From assembly GCA_902789325.1 (NCBI GenBank), contig CADANN010000010.1:48363-112362 (forward strand): a DNA stretch of 64,000 nucleotides, read 5' to 3'. Position 1 is the first letter of the stretch, and the number at the start of each line of letters is the position of its first letter. The notes below the pieces were generated by a model. It was not told where the DNA came from and did no database searches. It saw only the letters and a list, made by a program, of their open reading frames with translations. Source of the stretch: an uncultured Spirochaetaceae bacterium (lineage in GTDB: Bacteria > Spirochaetota > Spirochaetia > Treponematales > Treponemataceae). Shown here in pieces: positions 43,140-52,514 of the stretch. The translations under genes were made by a program, and so were the position numbers.

Positions 43140-43557
43140 CATTGTCATAAGTTTTCAGAGGAAGATTATAACGACGTGAAAGTTCCAGATATGCCGCATC
43201 ATAATAGGACAAATCATATTCTTCTGCTAAATCAAAAATGCGGCTTCTGATTTCCCCATCCGATTGTGGTTCTGTATAAATTGGAAGCTTCTGTAAATCA
43301 TAAAAAATGTCCATTGCATCAGCCTTAGTAATTCCAAGCTGACCAGGTTTATTTTTTCTTACTTTCGTTAAGAGGACATTATAAATTTCATACCAGAAAA
43401 GCTGAGGAACATAAATCTGTCCGTTGTTTTCAAGAATGTAGTCAACATCTTTCATACAGGATGAAAACTCATCATCACACAGGCCATTCAGCAAATATGC
43501 TGCCATAAAGGATGTATCAGCAACAAAACAAGGAAAACCGTTAGTATTTTCGTCCAT
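43111..43557 (-). CDS. PIN-domain toxin, C-terminus encoded by a repeat
   Basis: A 148-residue PIN-domain nuclease, the toxin of a type II toxin-antitoxin pair; such enzymes cut RNA. The acidic residues expected are Asp in FVADTSFMAAYLL, Glu in FWYEIYNVL, Asp in SYYDAAYLELSRR and Asp in LKTYDNGLL. The last codons (GLLRTSCSQ and the stop) are the palindromic repeat at 43110-43139; the fourth Asp lies only a few bases outside it, so the active site is kept. ATG 43557 overlaps the antitoxin gene by 17 bases. Confidence 0.85.
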   Translation of the reverse strand: MDENTNGFPCFVADTSFMAAYLLNGLCDDEFSSCMKDVDYILENNGQIYVPQLFWYEIYNVLLTKVRKNKPGQLGITKADAMDIFYDLQKLPIYTEPQSDGEIRSRIFDLAEEYDLSYYDAAYLELSRRYNLPLKTYDNGLLRTSCSQ

Positions 43558-43846
43558 TCTCTTTAAGCTCCTTTAAATCAGCAGCAGACATTGCCTCAAG
43601 CCCATTTTGCTTTCTTAATGCTGCGAATTTTTGAGAACGTGCAACGATCCGCTTGTGAGCTTCCATAGCCTCTTCGTTTTGAACAGTTTTCACCCCCTGC
43701 AAAACAGCAACCTTTTTTCCGTTTTTAGAAATCATGATTTTTGCACCATTCTGCACCTTACGTAAAAACTCCGCAAAATAAGTTTTAGCATCAAAAGAGC
43801 CAACGTTATAAACATTAAAAGAATCTGGAGTAAAAGAAAAAGCCAT
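43541..43846 (-). CDS. Phd/YefM-like antitoxin
   Basis: A 101-residue antitoxin partner of the PIN toxin. The N-terminal half (NVGSFDAKTYFAEFLRKVQNGAKIMISKNGKKVAVL) has the Phd/YefM pattern that dimerises and binds DNA. The rest is charged and helical and should wrap the toxin. ATG 43846 follows AGGGGGTG; an in-frame GTG at 43852 is upstream. A good promoter lies at 43870-43898. The pair probably represses its own promoter. Confidence 0.8.
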   Translation of the reverse strand: MAFSFTPDSFNVYNVGSFDAKTYFAEFLRKVQNGAKIMISKNGKKVAVLQGVKTVQNEEAMEAHKRIVARSQKFAALRKQNGLEAMSAADLKELKENGRKY

Positions 43847-43869
43847 AAGCACCCCCTATAACTGTATAT

Positions 43870-43898
43870 AAGATAATGCCAAAGTTACTAATTGTCAA
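43870..43898 (-). promoter_or_regulatory. Promoter of the toxin-antitoxin operon
   Basis: TTGACA (complement of 43893-43898), 17 bases, TATCTT (complement of 43870-43875). Next to the -35, AACCAGTT and AACTAGTT (43898-43917 region) form a near-palindrome that could be the antitoxin operator. Confidence 0.6.
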
Positions 43899-43929
43899 CC
43901 AGTTTTTCAACTAGTTTTACTTATTTGTT

Positions 43930-44943
43930 CTATTGTTGATTTTCCATTTTTTTTACAAATTCAGCTCCCCAGTATTCACACAACATCTCACGTGCCTGAG
44001 TGCGAAGTTCTGGAATTACAGCTTCCTGCATTTGCTGAATATTATTTTGAAGATAAAAACGAGTCATTGCTTTTATGGTTTCTAATTCATCGGACTGTAT
44101 GGAAAACTCTTCACTCTGATTTTCCTGAATCCATTGTGAAATAATCGTAAACACACTGGCAGTAGAACAAATCATTTTCCATTTATGAAGGGTATCAATT
44201 TTACGTCTACTGGACATACCTGTATTTATTCTATAACGGTAAACATGATTTTTTATTCCCACATAGGAAACTGCATACTGAGATAAAAAGAAGAAAAGTA
44301 AAACATCATCTGCCATATTACATTCTGTATAGGGAATATGTTCATATGCTTTTATAAAAAGTTCGCGGCGAATAATTTTGCCCCAGGTATTTGCCGTAAA
44401 CTCATGATTAACGAGCCAGCGGTGAAAAATATTCTGCCCCGAAATCTGCTCATATAAGATTTTACCGTAGCGGTTCATTTGTGAAGGAATAAAATTATTA
44501 TTTTCGTCAAAGCTTCCTGCTATTGAAGTGCCATGAACAATATCTATTGTACCCTTCTGACTTGCTTCATAAAGTGCAGACAAGGCACCTGGTTCTAGCT
44601 GGTCATCACTGTCCAGCTGAGTAATATACTGCCCTTTTGCATGCGTACACAAGGTTCTGCGAACTTCAATAAGACCACGGTTTTGATTATTTTCAATGAA
44701 ATGAAATTTTACAGGAGGCAAAGATTTCGATTTTCGCACAATTCTGCATTTTTTCTGCATATCGCGAACAATCTTTTTTGCACATCTCCCTTTTGCATCC
44801 TTTCCTGTACTGGCGTCGCTTACAATTACAACCTCAAAAGAAGAAAAATCCTGTGCCACAACAGAGTCAAGACAAGCTTGAAGATAAGGCTCTGTTTGAA
44901 ACACAGGAATACAAATGGAAATTACGGGATTATTTTTTTCCAT
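43930..44943 (-). CDS. Family 2 glycosyltransferase
   Basis: A 337-residue GT-A glycosyltransferase of family GT2. The nucleotide-sugar site is VISICIPVFQTEPYLQACLDSVVAQ and FEVVIVSDAS, and the metal-binding motif appears as QLDSDDQLEPGAL. There is no membrane segment, so it works in the cytoplasm, possibly on a lipid-linked sugar. It is the last gene of an operon with two large surface lipoproteins, nine bases after the second. It may glycosylate a surface polymer or the lipoproteins; the substrate is inferred only from context. Confidence 0.88.
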   Translation of the reverse strand: MEKNNPVISICIPVFQTEPYLQACLDSVVAQDFSSFEVVIVSDASTGKDAKGRCAKKIVRDMQKKCRIVRKSKSLPPVKFHFIENNQNRGLIEVRRTLCTHAKGQYITQLDSDDQLEPGALSALYEASQKGTIDIVHGTSIAGSFDENNNFIPSQMNRYGKILYEQISGQNIFHRWLVNHEFTANTWGKIIRRELFIKAYEHIPYTECNMADDVLLFFFLSQYAVSYVGIKNHVYRYRINTGMSSRRKIDTLHKWKMICSTASVFTIISQWIQENQSEEFSIQSDELETIKAMTRFYLQNNIQQMQEAVIPELRTQAREMLCEYWGAEFVKKMENQQ

Positions 44944-44951
44944 TTTAAAAT

Positions 44952-47267
44952 TTACTCGATATCTTCTTTTTTAATTCTGAAACTTAATTGGTTCATTCTA
45001 AGTTCATTGGATTGTTTTAAAGAACCATTTTCGACAATTAAGCGGTCATCTTCATCTTCTGAATTATCATAAATGTTTCCTGTAAAGCTGCCATTAGTAT
45101 AATAGAAATTTGTAGTATCTGGAGAGAAATTACCATATAATTCTTTTCCATAATCGCCTTCAAAATCACTTGATGCACCTCCAGCAAATTTTACAGGCAC
45201 ATCAGAACAACTTTCAATTGCAAAAGCTTCCAAATCTACAATAACTACTCTATTTACATTACGGTATGACAAAGCTCCATCATCATTTGTATAGAAAGCA
45301 AATCCATCCTCTGCAATTACAAGTTTTTTGGGTTTTAATGCAATAAATTTCTCGGGACCATAGAAGGCATCTGAAACAAGATTTTTTCCACCATCTGGTA
45401 CATAAATATCAGGATAATGTTTTGAAATAAGCTCACCTGAAGGAGAATTGAATGCTTTAGTTCCATCAAGCACAAAAAGATTTTGAAGTTCAGCATCAGA
45501 ATAACAGTCTTTGCCATTTCTATTCTTAAAATATACACCAGCGTTACTTACATCCATTTTTTCGTTTGTCCAGCCAAGTTCTCTAATACTATTTGTATAA
45601 CAATCTATTTGTACAACGGCACCTCGACTTCGGAATGAATTTCCATTACTCCAATCATTATCAGACACTCTAATATCTTTCACAAGCAAATAAAGACTAC
45701 CATCCTGAACTAAAATGTCACTTATTTTCAAAGAACAGTCATCTGGTAAATCAGTGAATAGCTCATCATATGCTTTTATATCAAAATCATAAAAAGCAAT
45801 ATTGTAAGCTGAAATCTGCTCATTATATTCAACTTCAGCCAAATTTTTCTGTGCAATAAATAAAGAAGCTTTTTGTGAATTTTGAGTCGTTATTTGATTT
45901 ATGAAAGGAACATAAAGGACATTATCATAAACAGTAAATACATTCCATTGTGACTGAATCTTATTTGAAAGAGCTGAATCCGTAACATGTTCAGCTGAAA
46001 TACTATATCGTGTTGCAGCACTCATATTTGAAAGTTCATTTTTCCCACAGGAATACAGTCTATTTATATTACCATAAATAAATAACTTATCTGTTTTTCT
46101 ATCAAAACTTATTGCATTAATAGCCTCATTAGTATCAGTATCAAGCATAGAAGGATTATATTCATTTTGAGCACCATTTGTTGTAGTTATAATTGAAGAA
46201 ACAATTCTATTATTATAAGTTCGACTATATGTGTAAAGTCTTCCATCATTATCAAAAGTAAAACAAGGATCACGGTTTGGACCATCATCTAAAACTGTCC
46301 CAAAAGTAAAAGCATCAGGACTTTCTGTTGGTACATTGTCTAAAAGGTAAAACTTATAATTATAATGATCATCTGGATTATAAATATAATTGTAAAAAGC
46401 CATTTGTGTATTAGGCACACGATCGACTCCAAACTTCTCAATCAAATCGTTTGTAATTACAAACTCTGTTGTGCCAGTTTCAGTATCTTTTCTGATATGA
46501 GCGCCATTGCCAATCCAGGTGTCGGTTGCGAAACCGGCAGTAACTGTTACAATTTCATAGCAGGAATAAAGAGTATTTCCAGCGTCATCATCAAAATTAA
46601 ATTTCACTTTGTAGGAATTTGGATAAACTTCATTACGAGAAATTGTTGCTTCATTGTTTTCAAATGTTACTTCAGAGACAGAAGAAAGTGAATTTGTATT
46701 TGAAGTTCCATTGAGCTCGGCTGAATATGAAACCTTTTTTATTTTTCCAGATTCATCTTTGATTTTTAAGTTTATGCTTCCAGGACAACTCAAACCAAAA
46801 TCTGGTCTGATAGTAAAATTAATATTTGAAGAATCAAGTTGATTACCATTTGGGTCAAGGATTTTTCCTTCGTCGGTAATATTAATTGTACCATTTACAG
46901 AATAGAGTATATCATTTTCATTTGTTTTCTCATTTTTTACAGAAATTGTTAAAAGCATATTCCATTCGCCAGGAGCATCAAGGACAATTGAATATTTATT
47001 ACCTGTCACTGTTGCAGTTGCTTTTGTCGGACCAGCTGCTACTCCATCTGCATTATGAGTAGCAGTGATTTCTATAATATGAGAAGAAGTAAGTGTAAAA
47101 GAAGTTGAAGCAGAACGCTGTCCTCCCGTCAGAATATCTCCTGATATGACAAAATGTTTTCCATCTTTCTCTATATTTTTAGTTCCAGAGTTGCTTGAAA
47201 AATTACAAGCTGAAAAAATCAAAAGTGAAGATATAACTAATGCAAAAATATTTATTTTCTTATTCAT
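44952..47267 (-). CDS. Large lipoprotein with beta-sandwich and propeller-like regions
   Basis: A 771-residue lipoprotein: signal peptide with relaxed lipobox (LIFSAC), then about 220 residues of Ig-like beta-sandwich sequence (GSINLKIKDESGKIKKVSYSAELNG). The remaining 500 residues are rich in short repeated beta segments with Tyr/Asp (FDRKTDKLFIYGNINRLYSC, ILVQDGSLYLLVKDI, RNVNRVVIVDLEAFAIES) like a seven-bladed propeller. I do not recognise a named family. AAGGTGG precedes ATG 47267. It lies 12 bases after the 1316-residue lipoprotein gene and before a glycosyltransferase. Confidence 0.6.
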   Translation of the reverse strand: MNKKINIFALVISSLLIFSACNFSSNSGTKNIEKDGKHFVISGDILTGGQRSASTSFTLTSSHIIEITATHNADGVAAGPTKATATVTGNKYSIVLDAPGEWNMLLTISVKNEKTNENDILYSVNGTINITDEGKILDPNGNQLDSSNINFTIRPDFGLSCPGSINLKIKDESGKIKKVSYSAELNGTSNTNSLSSVSEVTFENNEATISRNEVYPNSYKVKFNFDDDAGNTLYSCYEIVTVTAGFATDTWIGNGAHIRKDTETGTTEFVITNDLIEKFGVDRVPNTQMAFYNYIYNPDDHYNYKFYLLDNVPTESPDAFTFGTVLDDGPNRDPCFTFDNDGRLYTYSRTYNNRIVSSIITTTNGAQNEYNPSMLDTDTNEAINAISFDRKTDKLFIYGNINRLYSCGKNELSNMSAATRYSISAEHVTDSALSNKIQSQWNVFTVYDNVLYVPFINQITTQNSQKASLFIAQKNLAEVEYNEQISAYNIAFYDFDIKAYDELFTDLPDDCSLKISDILVQDGSLYLLVKDIRVSDNDWSNGNSFRSRGAVVQIDCYTNSIRELGWTNEKMDVSNAGVYFKNRNGKDCYSDAELQNLFVLDGTKAFNSPSGELISKHYPDIYVPDGGKNLVSDAFYGPEKFIALKPKKLVIAEDGFAFYTNDDGALSYRNVNRVVIVDLEAFAIESCSDVPVKFAGGASSDFEGDYGKELYGNFSPDTTNFYYTNGSFTGNIYDNSEDEDDRLIVENGSLKQSNELRMNQLSFRIKKEDIE

Positions 47268-47278
47268 ATTTTACCACC

Positions 47279-50200
47279 TTAATAACGAGAAAAATTGATA
47301 TAGGCATTGCCTTTTAAATCATTTAGAACTCTTGATGAATTAGTTACATCATAATCATCTATCATCGTTCCATTATCATTTGCCTGCCAGCCTGTTCTTA
47401 CCTCAAATTCAACACTAGTTAAACTACAACCACAAAAAGCCGCATTGTTAATTTCTGTAACGCTTTCTGGTATATTAATGCTTGTTAATGAAGAACAACC
47501 ATTGAAAGCATACTCTCCAATTGTGGTAACGCCAGTCAAATCTATATTACTGATTGATGAAATATCTCTAAAGCTTTCATTACCAATAGTACTTTCCGCC
47601 GTGGTAAATGTAATTGTCTCTATATTGCTTGCGCCATAGAACAGGAAATCTCCAATTTTGGCTGTACCATTAAATATCAAAGCTACACGACGGCCAAACT
47701 TAATTCCCGAAGATTCATTATATAAAGGTGACTCCGAAGCATCAGTATAATCTGGACTAACAAATGAACCATTAAATGTCAGGCTTTCCAATGTGTTTCT
47801 ATGATTTGCAAAGATATTCTGTAATATATGATCAGAGGATTCATCGGTTAATTCCCAATTCCAGTCATCTTCTGCCACATCTCCTGTAATTACAACATTA
47901 TGTAAAGACTGAGCATACATTATATCGTTGTATTCATCAGAAATATCATAAATATGCCTATCACCAATACTTAAATTAAAAGTTTGAGAGCTATCAACTG
48001 TTGTAGTGCTATTTTGATAAACAGGAAGTTTTGCCGTTACCAAAATCTGATAATTACCGGCAGATGGTAATGGCATATGCTTTTCAAGAACAAGTTTATT
48101 ATCTATAACTTCACAATACTGTTCACCAAAAGAATTAACACTCTGTCCTTTATATAGTAATTGTGCATCCCAAACTATGTTTTCAGTATCACTTTCAGAA
48201 AGCTCACTTCCATCCGGATATGTTGCAGAGAAGGTAAATGTTCCCTGATTTAAGTAAAGAGTATCAGAATCATAATCCATTGAAATTATTACAGAACGGT
48301 TATCTTTTGTTATACTTCCAGAGGCTAGAATATCAAGCGGCTCAACTTTTACATAATACAGAGTAACAAACGGCACACCATTTTGCATTCCACACACAGG
48401 AATCGAATTGGAATCATACTCATAGTTTTTCTCTGCAAGGGCATTTACGCTTTCTTCGGCGGCAGCCCATAATTCATTCAGAACTGACTCCCTTATATTG
48501 TTATCTTCATCAAACATCATGATTTCAGACATTGCTGTTGTTACTGTATACTGTGAATCATAATCATCATCATGATAGAATTGGATTTTACACGGAATGT
48601 CCATTGCACCTACTGTAAGTTCTACTTCATTTGAATCTGATGAAAGGGTTAGATTTTCAGCATAGCCAATATCAAATTCATAATAACCTGAACTATAATT
48701 CTGGCTAAAGTAAACCGTTGCTAAAACACCATAAATTGTTCCTTTGCTTAATGGAGTATAGCATGAGCCAGACCATTTGATTGTTCCGTCATCAAGAACT
48801 TCACTTACTGGAGCACCTTCATGGCTTGAATAATTAATACCAGGCTGGAAAGATGTAAGAGAATAATTTATTGAACGTTCTATTATAGGAACCAAAACCT
48901 CGGCTTTTTCATCATCTGTCAATTCATCACTTGCTAGAGTTGATTTTATAAACTGCATATCAGTTTGATCTGTAATGGCATACAAAGTTACATTACATTC
49001 GTTTCCATCTAAATCTGTAACATCATTTTTGTCAAACCCGTTTATCATAAAAGTAAACGGATAACCAGATGACTGTATATTTAAGGAAAACTCAAGTTCA
49101 ATTCCAGTAGAACTATTATAACTGAAACTAGTCTTAGACAAATCAACTACAGTTACTTTGTTTCCGCCACTAACAAGTCCATCAGAATCAAAATCATAGT
49201 ATTCGTTTTCTATAAGCTGTAAAGAAGGAGATGAACCTTCAGCTTCTAGTGATTGCCAGGTTCCTTTTGCAAAATATTTATTTCCTATGTACTGACCATT
49301 TTCATCATCATTGTTTCCATAAATAGAATATGTACCATCTGATAAAACACTAAAATACAGCCCGCCACCATTGAACTGAGTCCAATACCTCTCTGGAAGC
49401 TCAGCCTGGCCAGTATAGAGCTGTTTATTTTCGTGTCCGCTTTCATAAGAACCGAACATAATCAATAAACCGGAACCATAACCAGTTTTCATATAGAATC
49501 CGGATGTTATATCAGAGTTCCCTGTAAATGATGAAGCTATAAACTTTTTAGAATCCTTATCCCAATAAGCCTTTTCAACATAATTGAATATAGACTTTTC
49601 ACTTTTATCAACACTATATGAATATGAACCGAATGCAATTGTAGTTCCATAATTCAGCATTCTTGAAATTATTTCATTTTTCTCTTCTATAGTGGAATTG
49701 CTTGAGAAAGCAAATTCATTGCCAGCATTCTTTAAAAATTCGTCACTAAACTCATAAATCGAATATTCATTTGAATCATAAAGTGCAAGAATATAATTTA
49801 CAGAAGTTCCATCTGTAGAACCAGGGAAGAATTCAGTTAAATTACCTTCCGGCGGAGTCAGGTTATCATCAGGATTTTCACTAGTACCATTATTGTAAAA
49901 TCTCACCATTACTCCAGAACCGGTTGCAAAATCAATTGTTACGAAAGGCAATGTCCAGTCGCCACTTGCAGTTCCTTTCTTATAGGTTCGATTTGAAAAA
50001 TCATAGCAGGCAGTTTCGGTATATTTAAATTTTTCATTTGTTGAAGTATAAGTTCCGTATGAAATCAAAAGACCAGATTCCAAGACAGCAAGAATCTCAT
50101 CTGAATCGTCAATGTCTACTATTTTTGGAATGCTGTCATATTCATAAACTGCATACATACCATTACGATAAAAAGCCAGCAGGTATTGTCTATTATTCGA

Positions 50201-51229
50201 TCCACCATGCTCATCGTATAAGCCTTTTCCTTCGATTATTGCTTCTGGAACACCACTTGGAGGTTCATCCCCTCCGTAATATTCCCGTAATTTTATTTTT
50301 GCATAATTTGACCCATGATTAATTACAAACTCATCACTTTCACCTTTTGCATAAGTCCGTCTACCTTCATCTGGATCATCAAAATAAACTAATGCAATAA
50401 CTTTTGCGGTAACACCTACCGGTATATCTGTAAATTCTACATGAGCCTTTTTTGTATTAGAATATACTGTAAAAGTTTTTTCATAAGACATATTACCAGC
50501 AACAAGTTTAACTGAAAGCGTAGCAGAATCAGCCTGTTCATCTTCATATGGGTCAACATCTGGAATATCAGTCCAGTCATCACCAAAATAATCTTCAGAA
50601 ACAAAATAATAACGAATTCCAGAATTGCTTAATACAGTGAAGTACGTGTTGTTTGTTGGAACATCACCTATTCTGCTTGCAGATTCAAGTTTAATCCATT
50701 CTTTTGTACTTGAATCATAGTAAGCTTCTTCATTTATATAAATAGTACCTTCATTTTCTGTATATTTTCCTTTAGAAATAAAAAGCCCAGTGCTAAATCT
50801 CATCATAGAAGATATTTCTTCCAAATTGCCAGGCTTAATTTCTGACATTGCCTCAGAAGCTTCACGAGATATTAATAAATAGTCTCCACTCTCATATATC
50901 ATCAATGCACAAGTCACATCTTCAGCTGAAAGTATGCTTGATTTTGTAGAACCAGCAAAAATTTCCATAGGCTTGTTTTGCATAATCTGATATAAAGCTA
51001 TAAAATCCTTGTACTCTTCGCTGTCAGGAATCAAATCACTTAAATCAAAATCTTCCTGTTCCTCAGAAATGTCTGCCCCGCGTGCCATAATCTGGCGAAG
51101 AGTTGATTCTGAAAATGTAACGGTTACTTCGCCTTTTTCCTGAAATCCGGAAAAACAAGAAACATTAATTAAACACAAGGTGCTAATCAAAAAAAGTGCT
51201 GGAATTAAAAACAGATTTTTTCTTTTCAT
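47279..51229 (-). CDS. Giant surface lipoprotein with tandem ~120-residue repeats and BspA-type leucine-rich repeats
   Basis: A 1316-residue lipoprotein; ATG 51229 with GGAG upstream, signal peptide to CLINVSC. Four diverged repeats of about 120 residues lie at about 90-210, 335-460, 480-610 and 640-740. Each has the order L-x-Y-x-G-x-Y-x-I-Y, G-x-Y/F, Y-x-E-x-A/E-Y-x-D and a closing SG-x-x-x-x-F. Ig-like and beta-rich regions follow. The end (about 1185-1300: KIGDFLFYGASNIETITF, TIGEYAFNGCSSLTSINIPESVTEI) is BspA/LRR_5 repeats, often used in adhesion. It heads a three-gene operon. Function is inferred as surface binding. Confidence 0.7.
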   Translation of the reverse strand: MKRKNLFLIPALFLISTLCLINVSCFSGFQEKGEVTVTFSESTLRQIMARGADISEEQEDFDLSDLIPDSEEYKDFIALYQIMQNKPMEIFAGSTKSSILSAEDVTCALMIYESGDYLLISREASEAMSEIKPGNLEEISSMMRFSTGLFISKGKYTENEGTIYINEEAYYDSSTKEWIKLESASRIGDVPTNNTYFTVLSNSGIRYYFVSEDYFGDDWTDIPDVDPYEDEQADSATLSVKLVAGNMSYEKTFTVYSNTKKAHVEFTDIPVGVTAKVIALVYFDDPDEGRRTYAKGESDEFVINHGSNYAKIKLREYYGGDEPPSGVPEAIIEGKGLYDEHGGSNNRQYLLAFYRNGMYAVYEYDSIPKIVDIDDSDEILAVLESGLLISYGTYTSTNEKFKYTETACYDFSNRTYKKGTASGDWTLPFVTIDFATGSGVMVRFYNNGTSENPDDNLTPPEGNLTEFFPGSTDGTSVNYILALYDSNEYSIYEFSDEFLKNAGNEFAFSSNSTIEEKNEIISRMLNYGTTIAFGSYSYSVDKSEKSIFNYVEKAYWDKDSKKFIASSFTGNSDITSGFYMKTGYGSGLLIMFGSYESGHENKQLYTGQAELPERYWTQFNGGGLYFSVLSDGTYSIYGNNDDENGQYIGNKYFAKGTWQSLEAEGSSPSLQLIENEYYDFDSDGLVSGGNKVTVVDLSKTSFSYNSSTGIELEFSLNIQSSGYPFTFMINGFDKNDVTDLDGNECNVTLYAITDQTDMQFIKSTLASDELTDDEKAEVLVPIIERSINYSLTSFQPGINYSSHEGAPVSEVLDDGTIKWSGSCYTPLSKGTIYGVLATVYFSQNYSSGYYEFDIGYAENLTLSSDSNEVELTVGAMDIPCKIQFYHDDDYDSQYTVTTAMSEIMMFDEDNNIRESVLNELWAAAEESVNALAEKNYEYDSNSIPVCGMQNGVPFVTLYYVKVEPLDILASGSITKDNRSVIISMDYDSDTLYLNQGTFTFSATYPDGSELSESDTENIVWDAQLLYKGQSVNSFGEQYCEVIDNKLVLEKHMPLPSAGNYQILVTAKLPVYQNSTTTVDSSQTFNLSIGDRHIYDISDEYNDIMYAQSLHNVVITGDVAEDDWNWELTDESSDHILQNIFANHRNTLESLTFNGSFVSPDYTDASESPLYNESSGIKFGRRVALIFNGTAKIGDFLFYGASNIETITFTTAESTIGNESFRDISSISNIDLTGVTTIGEYAFNGCSSLTSINIPESVTEINNAAFCGCSLTSVEFEVRTGWQANDNGTMIDDYDVTNSSRVLNDLKGNAYINFSRY

Positions 51230-51326
51230 ATTCCACTCCAAAATAGATATAATTTCCCCACAATAATTATAAACTATAATGTCAAATTAGCAAGAAAGAA
51301 AAAAATCGCGATATTTATAGAAAAGA

Positions 51327-52163
51327 TTAAAACAAACCTTCAAATTTCAAGCCAAAACGCGCGCACAAAGTATCATACTGCTTTTTTTCAGACTCGTCAG
51401 AAAATCCAGTTGTATACAAAAGGGGGAAAGCCTTCCCCTCGCTCGCACTTCGTTGCTCACTACCCCTTCCAGCGGGTGGCTTGCCCCCCGCAACGCCCCC
51501 CACGAGGACTTCGAGAGCATGACGTACCACGCCATCAACAGAATCAACAACCTTAAGATCCGGGCCGCAGGCTTCTTCAAAAATATCAGTAAAATTCAAA
51601 AAGTGAGTACAGCCAAGAATTATAACGTCGCAGTTCTCTTCCTTAAAAAACTCAACGGCTGGCTTTACAGCTTTGAGGCACTGTTCGCGGCTGGCAGTAA
51701 AAGCATTGTGTTCTATAAAAGAAATAAGCTCTGGATCCGGGCGGTTTATAAGAGTACAATCGCTGGCAAACTTATTTTTCAATTCAATATTATAAGGGTT
51801 CTCGCAGGTAGCATGAGTTGCCAGAAGACCAATACGGCGTTTCTTAGAAACACTTGCTGCAAGTTTAATGGCAGGAACCGTTCCTATAAATTTTACATTT
51901 GGAAATTTGGCGCGCAGAACATCAAGCGCATTAACACTCATAGTGTTGCAGGCAACAACAATTACTGCAGGTTCAAGCTTATCGCAAATCTTTTGAACAA
52001 GAGCTGTGACACATTCTACAACTTCTTCGTGAGATTTTTCGCCGTAAGGAAAATTTGCAGCATCAGCAATATAAACACAATTTGCTTCTGGTGCACGCTT
52101 TATGAGTGTAGTCATATATGGAATTCCGCCAATGCCGGAATCAATAAAAACAAAATCAGTCAT
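51327..52163 (-). CDS. murI: Glutamate racemase with a repeat insert
   Basis: Makes D-glutamate for peptidoglycan. The 278-residue protein has the two catalytic cysteines in VVACNTMSVNAL and IILGCTHFL, plus VFIDSGIGGIPYM and NFPYGEKSHEEVV. Between HALEVL and LLYTTGFSDE about 27 residues (VGGVAGGKPPAGRGS ... GKAFP) are encoded by a GC-rich palindromic element (51422-51501). Other racemases have no such insert, and it lies in a loop near the C-terminus. The next gene upstream ends 10 bases away, suggesting a two-gene unit. Confidence 0.93.
   Translation of the reverse strand: MTDFVFIDSGIGGIPYMTTLIKRAPEANCVYIADAANFPYGEKSHEEVVECVTALVQKICDKLEPAVIVVACNTMSVNALDVLRAKFPNVKFIGTVPAIKLAASVSKKRRIGLLATHATCENPYNIELKNKFASDCTLINRPDPELISFIEHNAFTASREQCLKAVKPAVEFFKEENCDVIILGCTHFLNFTDIFEEACGPDLKVVDSVDGVVRHALEVLVGGVAGGKPPAGRGSEQRSASEGKAFPLLYTTGFSDESEKKQYDTLCARFGLKFEGLF
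51422..51501. repeat. GC-rich palindromic element, family E, inside murI
   Basis: Hairpin GGGGAA-AGCC-TTCCCC (51423-51438), an inner imperfect stem around ACTTCGTT, and G/C-run ends (GGGGG at 51422-51426, CCCCCC at 51496-51501). On the minus strand it shares GGGCGTTGCGGGGG ... CCCGCTGG ... GGGGTAG with 21211-21266. Confidence 0.7.
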
Positions 52164-52172
52164 AGTATCAGT

Positions 52173-52469
52173 CTAATTAAAAAGTGCGTTAAATGCGTCG
52201 CGAGCAGCGGCAGCTTTTTCATTGCCGGAAATACCACAAGCCCCCTGGGACGAACTCAGTTTGCGGGAAGTTCGGAAATAATCACAAAAGTTAGCGCGTT
52301 CCTTTTCTGTTACCATATCTGCAGAAGACTCGCGGCAGTCGTTGTGAGCGCCACTTTCGTAAAACTCACAAGCCTTACAAACATGCAAATCAGCATGACA
52401 CAAAGGACATTCATCCGAACGAGCCGGTTTTTCCAGAGGAATTTCTTTTTTACATTTCCAGCAAATCAT
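52173..52469 (-). CDS. Small cysteine-rich zinc-ribbon-like protein
   Basis: A 98-residue protein with cysteine pairs CWKCKKE, CPLCHADLHVCKAC and later C residues (HNDC, ANFCDYF), suggesting one or two structural zinc or Fe-S sites. I do not recognise the family. The last 30 residues are Ala-rich and helical. TACTAT (52476-52481) lies six bases before ATG 52469, with no ribosome site. It precedes murI and is divergent from the pentapeptide gene. Confidence 0.6.
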   Translation of the reverse strand: MICWKCKKEIPLEKPARSDECPLCHADLHVCKACEFYESGAHNDCRESSADMVTEKERANFCDYFRTSRKLSSSQGACGISGNEKAAAARDAFNALFN

Positions 52470-52475
52470 AATTAT

Positions 52476-52508
52476 ATAGTATCATTTTTTGCAACTTTCT
52501 ACTATAAT
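52476..52508. promoter_or_regulatory. Compact divergent promoter pair between the zinc-ribbon and pentapeptide genes
   Basis: Minus strand: TACTAT (52476-52481), six bases before ATG 52469. Plus strand: TATAAT (52503-52508), six bases before ATG 52515. Only 45 bases separate the start codons, and no ribosome site is present on either side. Confidence 0.5.
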
Positions 52509-52514
52509 AAAAGT

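Noticed and set aside
51453..52514. Long open frame upstream of the pentapeptide gene on the plus strand
   Set aside because: It is antisense to murI and the zinc-ribbon gene, has no domain, and the pentapeptide homology and promoter place the start at 52515.
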